From Bacteroidia bacterium (lineage in GTDB: Bacteria > Bacteroidota > Bacteroidia > NS11-12g > UBA955), in NCBI GenBank assembly GCA_023254645.1, contig JALRLA010000213.1:1-5124 (forward strand): DNA of 5,124 nucleotides. The letters are read 5' to 3'. Of the stretch, positions 1 to 5,124 are shown piece after piece (within the stretch, counting starts at the first letter, position 1; each line of letters begins with the position of its first letter). Both the position numbers and the translations under genes were made by a program. Under the pieces are notes generated by a model. That model was not told where the DNA came from, made no database searches, and worked only from the letters and a program-made list of their open reading frames with translations.

Positions 1-2013
1 CATGGGTGCTGGACCGTTGATGGTCATCGAAACCGAAGTCTTGGGATCTGCCAAGTTAAACCCGCTGTACAAGCGTTTGGCGTCGTCCAAACAACTGATG
101 CTCACACCCGAATTGCCAATCTTGCCATAGATATCAGGGCGGGTATCAGGGTTGCGGCCGTACAAGGTTACCGAGTCAAATGCGGTACTCAATCGCTTGG
201 CCGGCATGGCCATAGAAACGTAGTGGAATCGCTTATTGGTGCGCTCAGGGCCACCCTCGCCAGCAAACATGCGCGTGGGGTCTTCTCCCTCTCGTTTGAA
301 GGGATAAATGCCGGCGGTATAAGGAAACTCACCCGGTACATTTTCCTGCAGCTGCCATTCAAGCAAATCTCCCCAGGCCTGGTAACGAGGAGTTACCACT
401 TTGGGTATGGCGGTGTGACTCAAACTATCGGAATGGGTTTTCAAGCGCAATTCTTTGTCGCGAACCTTGAACACATATTCTTCGTTTTTGTATAGTTCTC
501 GCTTGGCTTGCCAGTTTTCTACCAAAGCCAAATTGGCCGGATTCAATTGGCTTTTTAGCGACTCGTAAGTCTGATTCAACTCAGCCATCAAAGCCTCTGA
601 ACCACCCTGCTCCTTGAGCTGCAACATGGTCTCCGACAAGGCATACATGCGCTGAGCCACTTTCTTCTGCTCGCGCCCCTGCGCGTCATATCCTCTGTTG
701 TTTTCGGCAATCTCGCTCAAATAGCGATTTCGCGAAGGGGGAATGACAAAGATTTTCTCGCTGAGTTCTTCACTAGCTTCTATGGCACTCTTGAAGTCGG
801 CACCCGTTTTCGCGGCCACAGTATCCATCAAACAACGGTACAAGGCATTCATGCCCGGATCGTTGAACTGAGAAGCGATGGTACCGAACACCGGCATACG
901 CTCCACATCGGTTTCGAACAACTTGTAGTTGCGTTGGTATTGCTTGCGCACATCACGAAGGGCATCCAGAGCTCCGCGCTTATCAAACTTGTTCAAAGCC
1001 ACCACATCGGCGTAATCGAGCATGTCGATTTTCTCCAATTGAGTAGCCGCGCCGTATTCAGGAGTCATGACGTACATGGCCACATCGCAATGCTCGGTGA
1101 TCATGGTGTCACTCTGACCAATTCCGCTGGTTTCTACAATCACCAAATCGTATCCGGCGACTTTCAAAATGGCCACGGCATCATCCACATGGCTGCTCAT
1201 GGCCAAATTGGCCTGGCGGGTGGCCATAGAACGCATGTACACGCGCTCGTTGTGAATGCTGTTCATGCGAATGCGATCGCCCAACAAGGCCCCACCCGTT
1301 TTGCGCTTGGAAGGGTCGATGGAAATGATGGCTAGGGTTTTCTCGGGGAAATCAACCAAATAGCGGCGAACCAATTCATCAACCAAGGAACTCTTACCCG
1401 CTCCACCTGTACCGGTGATTCCCAGCACTGGAGTACTCAAAGCAGCGGCTTGATCGCGTATGGTTTGCAGTTGAACAGCATGGAGTTCGGGGAAATTTTC
1501 GGCGGCTGAAATCAAGCGAGCCAAGTCGCGGTTGTTCCGAGACGATAGCTGAACCTTCTCTTGAGACTCAGACCCCAAGGCCTGGTCGCTGCGCTTGACC
1601 AAATCATTGATCATGCCCTGCAAACCCATGGAACGACCGTCATCCGGACTGTAAATACGAGCAATGCCGTAGTCCATGAGCTCTTGAATTTCTTCGGGAA
1701 GTATGACCCCTCCGCCGCCACCGAAAATCTGAATGTGATCGGCGCCGCGCTCTTTGAGCAAGTCGTACATGTATTTGAAGTATTCGATGTGCCCCCCTTG
1801 ATAGGAAGTCATCGCAATGGCGTTGGCGTCTTCTTGTATCGCCGTTTCCACTACCTCTTGAACGCTGCGATCGTGACCCAAATGAATCACCTCACAACCG
1901 GTAGACTGGATAATGCGGCGCATTACATTGATGGCGGCATCGTGCCCGTCGAACAAACTGGCGGCCGTCACCACCCGCACTTTATTGACGGGAGTGTAAA
2001 CTAGAGTCTCCAT
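1..2013 (-). CDS. icmF: Fused isobutyryl-CoA mutase (B12 domain + MeaI-type GTPase + mutase), 3' end beyond window
   Basis: Adenosylcobalamin-dependent carbon-skeleton mutase fused to its own G-protein chaperone. The family interconverts isobutyryl-CoA and n-butyryl-CoA in the cytoplasm, and some members also act on isovaleryl- or pivalyl-CoA. The 671 visible residues read without interruption. Residues 1-135 are the cobalamin-binding domain: D22-G-H24 supplies the lower-ligand His, followed by TSYQGGH (69-75) and a glycine run (98-102). Residues 190-400 are the GTPase: Walker A GTGGAGKS (201-208), ETSGIGQSD (294-302) and NKFD (341-344). A helical linker runs to about 540, then the mutase barrel starts, with FKREGEDP (572-579), RMFAGEG (581-587) and [10 protein letters not shown] at the cut. 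F583 sits where methylmalonyl-CoA mutase has Tyr (RQYAG) and Icm has Phe, arguing against methylmalonyl-CoA as substrate. Full-length family members have about 1,100 residues, so about 60% is present. The ATG at 2013 puts the B12 motif at the expected place. Automated annotation may label it methylmalonyl-CoA mutase. Confidence 0.95.
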   Translation of the reverse strand, partial: METLVYTPVNKVRVVTAASLFDGHDAAINVMRRIIQSTGCEVIHLGHDRSVQEVVETAIQEDANAIAMTSYQGGHIEYFKYMYDLLKERGADHIQIFGGGGGVILPEEIQELMDYGIARIYSPDDGRSMGLQGMINDLVKRSDQALGSESQEKVQLSSRNNRDLARLISAAENFPELHAVQLQTIRDQAAALSTPVLGITGTGGAGKSSLVDELVRRYLVDFPEKTLAIISIDPSKRKTGGALLGDRIRMNSIHNERVYMRSMATRQANLAMSSHVDDAVAILKVAGYDLVIVETSGIGQSDTMITEHCDVAMYVMTPEYGAATQLEKIDMLDYADVVALNKFDKRGALDALRDVRKQYQRNYKLFETDVERMPVFGTIASQFNDPGMNALYRCLMDTVAAKTGADFKSAIEASEELSEKIFVIPPSRNRYLSEIAENNRGYDAQGREQKKVAQRMYALSETMLQLKEQGGSEALMAELNQTYESLKSQLNPANLALVENWQAKRELYKNEEYVFKVRDKELRLKTHSDSLSHTAIPKVVTPRYQAWGDLLEWQLQENVPGEFPYTAGIYPFKREGEDPTRMFAGEGGPERTNKRFHYVSMAMPAKRLSTAFDSVTLYGRNPDTRPDIYGKIGNSGVSISCLDDAKRLYSGFNLADPKTSVSMTINGPAPM

Positions 2014-2024
2014 AAATGACCCTG

Positions 2025-2032
2025 CAAAGGTA
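2025..2032 (-). promoter_or_regulatory. Bacteroidota -7 promoter element for icmF
   Basis: TACCTTTG on the minus strand matches the Bacteroidota TAnnTTTG consensus exactly. It lies in the 25-bp gap between the small membrane protein gene and icmF, with 11 bases from its end to the icmF ATG. No clear TTG (-33) lies at the usual 19-21 base spacing. If used, the transcript would have a leader of only a few bases, and icmF could be expressed independently of the upstream gene. Confidence 0.6.
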
Positions 2033-2038
2033 GGCAAT

Positions 2039-2377
2039 TCAGGATTTCAGCCGCTCTAGCCAAACGCGCAGGTAATGCAAGGCTAGAATGCACAGACCCA
2101 CTGCAAAAAAGGGCATGGCCCAATGTCGTTTGCTATCATCGAAACAGAACTCGCCGAACATCCAAATCGCATTCGCCGTAATCCAACAGCTAATGGCCAA
2201 GTTATGAGCCAATTCCGAACGATCGGAACGGCCCAACCACGTGATCCAAAGGCTCAAAAAAAAGGTAGGAACCGCCATGGTCACTCCCAAAACCTTGAAA
2301 TCCGAAATCCAGGCAAAATCCTTCAGCAACCAAAAGACAATGTGCAGGTTTTCCTTGGCCCTCAAACTTGAATTCAT
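2039..2377 (-). CDS. Small three-helix membrane protein of unknown function, upstream of icmF
   Basis: A 112-residue protein starting [21 protein letters not shown] cannot assign a function. Three hydrophobic stretches look like membrane helices: about 27-47 ([20 protein letters not shown]), 57-80 ([22 protein letters not shown]) and 86-107 ([22 protein letters not shown]), ending in a basic WLERLKS tail. It is rich in Trp and Phe, and F80-C-F-D-D may be exposed. I chose the ATG at 2377 over an in-frame GTG at 2401, because the extra eight residues (GTG GGG GGA TGC...) look non-coding and a -7-like element occupies that DNA. The gene ends 25 bp before icmF on the same strand, so co-transcription is plausible, but a role in B12 or acyl-CoA metabolism is only guilt by association. 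The N-terminal [13 protein letters not shown] block looks like that of conserved small Bacteroidota membrane proteins, from memory only. Confidence 0.8.
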   Translation of the reverse strand: MNSSLRAKENLHIVFWLLKDFAWISDFKVLGVTMAVPTFFLSLWITWLGRSDRSELAHNLAISCWITANAIWMFGEFCFDDSKRHWAMPFFAVGLCILALHYLRVWLERLKS

Positions 2378-2381
2378 GAGG

Positions 2382-2389
2382 CGAAGATA
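2382..2389 (-). promoter_or_regulatory. Possible -7 element for the small membrane protein gene
   Basis: TATCTTCG on the minus strand differs from TAnnTTTG at one base. It ends only four bases before the ATG at 2377, so a transcript from it would be leaderless or nearly so. It sits back to back with the plus-strand element at 2402-2409 in the same 64-bp divergent spacer. Confidence 0.4.
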
Positions 2390-2401
2390 GCATCCCCCCA
2401 C

Positions 2402-2409
2402 TACCTTTG
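2402..2409 (+). promoter_or_regulatory. -7 promoter element for the GSCFA gene
   Basis: TACCTTTG is a perfect match to the Bacteroidota TAnnTTTG consensus, 32 bases before the GTG start at 2442. It implies a leader of about 25 bases. No TTG lies at the usual -33 spacing, and the leader (CCGAAGCCCAGCCTCCTCCC) has no purine-rich Shine-Dalgarno sequence. Confidence 0.55.
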
Positions 2410-2441
2410 TTCGTCAAGGACCGAAGCCCAGCCTCCTCCCT

Positions 2442-3212
2442 GTGACTACGAATTTTACCATAGCCGACAAGCCCCTACTGGACCCCAATGAAACTTGGGG
2501 GTTTTGGGGTTCTTGCTTCAGCCAAGAAATGGCGCAGCGGTTCGAGCAGCGAGGCCTTTCCGTATGGCAACATCCGCACGGAACGGTTTTCAGCTCGACC
2601 GCTATGCGCGAACAACTGCGGGCCTTGCAAAGAGGCCATTGGGACCTTGTCGAGACCCCAGACGGACGAAGAAGCTGGCAAGCCGCGCACAAAATCATCC
2701 TACAAGACGAGCTCCAAGACATTGAGCGTTTGCGGTCAGAAATAGCCTTACTTGACCTGCTGTTCATCACCCTGGGTTCAGCCTTTACCTACTACCACAA
2801 CCCCAGTCAAATTTGGGCGGCCAATTGCCACAAAATCGATCAGCGCAGCTTCACCAAACACCTGCTCAGTCCCGAGCAAATAGCACAAGATTTGAAGGAA
2901 ATTCGATCACACCTACAAGCGTTGAATCCCCGATTAACCGTCGCATGGACCTTGAGCCCTGTTCGCCATTTGCGCGATGGAATCTTAGAAAATGCTCGGA
3001 GCAAGGCCCATTGTTTAACGGCCCTGCACAAGCACCTAGAATCATCGAGCGACCATTATTTCCCCTCCTACGAAATCGCTACAGAAGAGTTGCGCGACCA
3101 CCGGCATTTCGCTGCAGATTTGGCCCATTTGAATGCCGAAGCCGTTGACTACATTTTTCAACGCCTCTGCCAATCTTGGGGCACGGAGGCTTTGCTTTCG
3201 CGACTCTCTTAA
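2442..3212 (+). CDS. GSCFA-domain protein (SGNH-hydrolase-like), short C-terminus
   Basis: A 256-residue member of the GSCFA family, conserved in Bacteroidota and resembling SGNH hydrolases; the substrate is unknown. Family landmarks run in order: FTI near the N-terminus, G23-S24-C25-F26, HPHGTVF (44-50), LLFITLGSAFTYY, ANCHK (127-131), SPVRHLRDG (172-180), YFPSYE (206-211), ELRDHRHFA and D226-L-A-H229. By analogy with SGNH enzymes, S24 and the D226/H229 pair would be catalytic, which is inference. The family name motif reads GSCFS here instead of GSCFA. The GTG at 2442 is the only start that keeps the N-terminal strand before GSCF; the first in-frame ATG gives M30, beyond the motif. From memory, relatives have about 310-320 residues and continue about 60 residues with a conserved HRPF-like segment. 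This one stops at SRLS, its TAA overlapping the stop of the convergent lipoprotein gene. No signal peptide is seen. Confidence 0.9.
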   Translation: MTTNFTIADKPLLDPNETWGFWGSCFSQEMAQRFEQRGLSVWQHPHGTVFSSTAMREQLRALQRGHWDLVETPDGRRSWQAAHKIILQDELQDIERLRSEIALLDLLFITLGSAFTYYHNPSQIWAANCHKIDQRSFTKHLLSPEQIAQDLKEIRSHLQALNPRLTVAWTLSPVRHLRDGILENARSKAHCLTALHKHLESSSDHYFPSYEIATEELRDHRHFAADLAHLNAEAVDYIFQRLCQSWGTEALLSRLS

Positions 3213-3823
3213 TTGGGGGAGCCAGCCGCATCCAAATTCAAGCGATCAGCCAGTTCTTGCATAGGCTCTTCCAAGCGGTGGTAATTCGGCTCTACCGCTC
3301 TCAATCGCTGGGTAATATCGATGGCTTCTGCCTCGTTTTCTTTCAGCACCTTTTCAAGTTTCAAGGCTTCGTTTCGGTATTCCGAACGATCCTGATCAAA
3401 CTGACCCGCTTGAATGGCCTTTGACAAGCCTTTGAGGGTGTAAAAATGCTCTTCCGATCGAAGTACGGTTTGGGCATATCGCTCACTCAAATCGCGGTAA
3501 ATGCGAAAAATCGAGTTGTATAGGCTGGCGTTTTGCTGATCGGTTTCGCTCAAATCAGAGGCCTGAACAAACTTCAAAGCCTTCAAACGCACGTCCATTC
3601 GTTCCTTTCTCTGGGAAATTTCCTCCATGCTGTAGACGTACAAAGCACGGGTCTTGTTGAGTTGACCAAATAGCGAATCATTGAACTGTTGACAAATCTT
3701 CCGGTTCTCTAGTCCCGAACCAGTATCGGTACACGAGCCCACAATTAGGGCAAAAATGAAGAGCCATTTTCCGCATGGCTGCGCTATATTCGGCAGGGTC
3801 AAAGGCCAAAACATTCTATTCAT
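3209..3823 (-). CDS. Predicted lipoprotein with a helical, charged mature domain; function unknown
   Basis: A 204-residue protein if the ATG at 3823 is used. The N-terminus is MNRMFWPLTLPNIAQPCGKW, then a hydrophobic core LFIFALIVGSC. V28-G29-S30-C31 is an acceptable lipobox, so Cys31 would be lipidated and the protein exported to the envelope. The n-region is longer than usual, with K19 just before the core. The mature part is rich in Glu, Gln, Lys, Arg and Leu with almost no Pro until near the end, which predicts long helices and probably coiled coil (about 60-190, for example EEISQRKERMDVRLKALK and NEALKLEKVLKENEAEAID). I recognise no family. An in-frame ATG at 3859 would add MPCFPYFRARTH and run 36 bases into chrA; 3823 is preferred because a -7-like element lies 13 bases upstream. 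The TAA at 3209-3211 overlaps the GSCFA stop, and the start abuts that of chrA. Confidence 0.8.
   Translation of the reverse strand: MNRMFWPLTLPNIAQPCGKWLFIFALIVGSCTDTGSGLENRKICQQFNDSLFGQLNKTRALYVYSMEEISQRKERMDVRLKALKFVQASDLSETDQQNASLYNSIFRIYRDLSERYAQTVLRSEEHFYTLKGLSKAIQAGQFDQDRSEYRNEALKLEKVLKENEAEAIDITQRLRAVEPNYHRLEEPMQELADRLNLDAAGSPN
3785..3792 (+). promoter_or_regulatory. Possible -7 element for chrA, inside the lipoprotein gene
   Basis: TATATTCG is one base off TAnnTTTG and ends 31 bases before the chrA ATG. It lies within the signal-peptide codons of the divergent lipoprotein gene. Any chrA promoter close to its start has to be in this coding DNA, because there is no spacer. Confidence 0.35.
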
Positions 3824-5071
3824 ATGAGTTCGGGCACGAAAATACGGAAAGCACGGCATTGGACTTTTTTAAAGTCGGTGTTTTGGCTCGGATGCACAGC
3901 CTTTGGTGGGCCCCAGCTTCATTTGCCGCAATTCAAAAAACGGTTGGTCGACAAGCATCGCTTCATTGACGAAGAAGATTTGATTGAAATCAATGCCTTC
4001 TGCAGTGTACTCCCGGGCCCCAGTACGACTCAAACCATCACGGCCATCGGTTACAAGGTGGGAGGCGGGAAATTGGCCTTTTTGGCCTTGCTTGCCTGGG
4101 CTCTACCCGGTGCCCTGCTCATGTCCATCATTGCCTTATCACCCAGGTTCTTGGGATTCTCCCAGCTGAGATTCCTGCAACCCATGGTGGCCGCCTTTTT
4201 GATCTATGCCATCTTCACAATGGCCAAGTGGATCAAACCCAGCGGCATGAACTACAGCATCGCGCTCACGGCCGGCGTCTTAGGATTCTTCCTCCAAACC
4301 CCCTGGTTTTTCCCCATAGGGGTATTGACAGCGGGTTACTTGAGCTCGCGATTCAACCAACGGGAATTTCTGCCCAAACCCGCCGATGACAAACCTATCG
4401 TGTGGCGAAACTTGATCATCTTCCTAACCATTTTTGCCTTGGTGGGAATAGGCGGAATTGTCTTGGCCCTTTACGACTCTCCCTACGCTCTCCCTGTGCG
4501 CTTGTTTGAGAACACCTACCGCATCAGCGTCTTTTCGTTTGGCGGAGGCAATGTTTTAGCCGCTATGGGCGTAGAACAATACGTGCTGCACAGACCCCGC
4601 ATGAGCATGGAGGAATTCAACACAGGTCTAGGTCTGCTTCAAGCCTTGCCCGGGCCGAACTTCAACCTCGCGGTCTATCTCAATGCCATTGCCATGAAAA
4701 ACGGAGGCTTTGGATTCTTGGGCCAATTGCTCGGCTGTTTCTTGGGCTTGGTGGCCGTTTTTCTGCCCGGAACCATGGCCGTTTTATTCGCTTATCCGCT
4801 ATGGGGGCGCCTGAAAAACATCGAAGGCTTTCGCAAGAGCATCGACGGCATTTTTGCCGTCTCCGTGGGTTTCATCTTGACCGCTACTCTGATTTTGAAC
4901 TTGTACTTCTATCAAAATCTTCAAGCCTTGGCCCTCGAATCACGCATGGACCAAATCGCGATGCACGCTTCTATCTACGCCCTATCCTTAGGACTTTTGT
5001 GGAGCCGCAAGTTGCCTTTGCCGATTATTGTCATCATTGTGCTGATTTTGGGCTACTTCCTACCCTTGTAA
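3824..5071 (+). CDS. chrA: Long-chain ChrA-type chromate transporter
   Basis: A 415-residue integral membrane protein of the CHR family, which exports chromate from the cytoplasm, or possibly another oxyanion. It is the two-domain long form, each half carrying the family signature pair. In the first half these are T25-A-F-G-G-P-Q (25-31) and LPGPSTTQT (63-71), then AIGYKVGG. In the second half they are F-S-F-G-G-G-N (237-243) and LPGPNFNLA (275-283). Hydrophobic segments span about 78-103, 110-138, 142-172, 191-216, 290-335, 340-365 and 385-415, ending in a very hydrophobic LPLPIIVIIVLILGYFLPL. The ATG at 3824 gives the family-like start RHWTFLKSVFWLGCTAFGG with a short basic leader and has no competing in-frame ATG nearby. 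No chrB or other resistance regulator is visible, so real chromate resistance is unproven. The gene abuts the divergent lipoprotein start and is followed by a short gap and a likely new gene. Confidence 0.93.
   Translation: MSSGTKIRKARHWTFLKSVFWLGCTAFGGPQLHLPQFKKRLVDKHRFIDEEDLIEINAFCSVLPGPSTTQTITAIGYKVGGGKLAFLALLAWALPGALLMSIIALSPRFLGFSQLRFLQPMVAAFLIYAIFTMAKWIKPSGMNYSIALTAGVLGFFLQTPWFFPIGVLTAGYLSSRFNQREFLPKPADDKPIVWRNLIIFLTIFALVGIGGIVLALYDSPYALPVRLFENTYRISVFSFGGGNVLAAMGVEQYVLHRPRMSMEEFNTGLGLLQALPGPNFNLAVYLNAIAMKNGGFGFLGQLLGCFLGLVAVFLPGTMAVLFAYPLWGRLKNIEGFRKSIDGIFAVSVGFILTATLILNLYFYQNLQALALESRMDQIAMHASIYALSLGLLWSRKLPLPIIVIIVLILGYFLPL
3837..3844 (-). promoter_or_regulatory. Possible -7 element for the lipoprotein gene, inside chrA
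   Basis: TATTTTCG on the minus strand is one base off TAnnTTTG and ends 13 bases before the lipoprotein ATG at 3823, a spacing close to that upstream of icmF. It overlaps the first codons of chrA. It favours the 3823 start over the 3859 ATG, which would lie upstream of the element. Confidence 0.35.
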
Positions 5072-5085
5072 GGCGCTGAAAACCC

Positions 5086-5093
5086 TATTTTTG
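5086..5093 (+). promoter_or_regulatory. -7 promoter element downstream of chrA
   Basis: TATTTTTG matches the Bacteroidota TAnnTTTG consensus exactly. It lies 14 bases after the chrA stop and ends four bases before an ATG at 5098, the same tight spacing seen at 2382-2389. It suggests a gene starting at the window edge with a very short or absent leader. No inverted repeat that could be a chrA terminator is visible in this gap. Confidence 0.5.
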
Positions 5094-5097
5094 ACTC

Positions 5098-5124
5098 ATG
5101 CATTCTCGGGTTCTCGCTCTCATG
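5098..5124 (+). CDS. Probable start of a further gene, cut by the window edge
   Basis: Nine open codons (MHSRVLALM) follow an ATG that lies four bases after a perfect -7 element. The sequence is too short to identify. The basic residue followed by a hydrophobic run would suit a signal peptide or membrane helix, but this is weak. A second in-frame ATG at 5122 is an alternative start. Confidence 0.4.

Noticed and set aside
223..495. Plus-strand open frame of 90 residues near the left edge.
   Set aside because: It is antisense to the conserved start of the IcmF mutase domain and has no family features.
934..2004. Plus-strand open frames at 934-1335 and 1561-2004 inside icmF.
   Set aside because: They are antisense to a continuous, motif-rich IcmF reading frame and show no recognisable domain.
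2414..2770. Minus-strand open frames and extra plus-strand frames across the GSCFA gene.
   Set aside because: The GSCFA frame carries all the family motifs in order; the others are low-complexity Arg/Ser/Pro-rich shadows.
3209..3212. A bidirectional terminator between the convergent GSCFA and lipoprotein genes.
   Set aside because: No G+C-rich inverted repeat with flanking T/A runs is visible around the overlapping stops.
3824..5071. Possibility that chrA belongs to a chromate-resistance island.
   Set aside because: There is no chrB, superoxide dismutase, transposase or compositional change nearby; base and codon use look like those of the neighbours.
4801..5079. A 92-residue plus-strand frame overlapping the 3' end of chrA.
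   Set aside because: It is a +1-frame shadow of the ChrA C-terminal membrane helices and has no independent start signal.

Overview
The window looks like a chromosomal stretch from a member of the Bacteroidota, probably Flavobacteriales-like with roughly half G+C by eye. Three things support this. There is a GSCFA-family protein, a family typical of this phylum. There is a fused isobutyryl-CoA mutase. TAnnTTTG-type (-7) promoter elements lie just upstream of the gene starts, where classical -10 boxes and strong Shine-Dalgarno sequences are not evident. I see no mobile element, CRISPR array, RNA gene or phage gene, and no stretch over about 65 bases without a gene.

Layout. Positions 1-2013 (minus) hold the N-terminal 671 residues of a fused B12-dependent acyl-CoA mutase (IcmF type), cut by the window edge inside the mutase barrel. 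Directly upstream on the same strand, 2039-2377 encodes a 112-residue protein with three predicted membrane segments and no known function. A 64-bp divergent spacer follows. On the plus strand, 2442-3212 encodes a short GSCFA protein of the SGNH-hydrolase type. Its stop codon overlaps the stop of a convergent minus-strand lipoprotein gene (3209-3823). That gene's start codon abuts, with no base between, the start of a plus-strand long-chain ChrA transporter (3824-5071). The last bases, 5098-5124, probably begin another plus-strand gene behind a good -7 element.

How the genes relate. The mutase and the small membrane protein are co-oriented 25 bp apart and may be co-transcribed, although a perfect -7 element in the gap suggests the mutase also has its own promoter. 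The GSCFA, lipoprotein and chrA genes are tightly packed, but their alternating strands mean they are not an operon, and no shared pathway is evident. The most unusual feature is structural: shared stop codons in TTAA and abutting starts in CATATG. These leave no free DNA across the GSCFA-lipoprotein-chrA block, so the promoters of the divergent pair must lie inside each other's coding sequence. I found no convincing undescribed multi-gene system.
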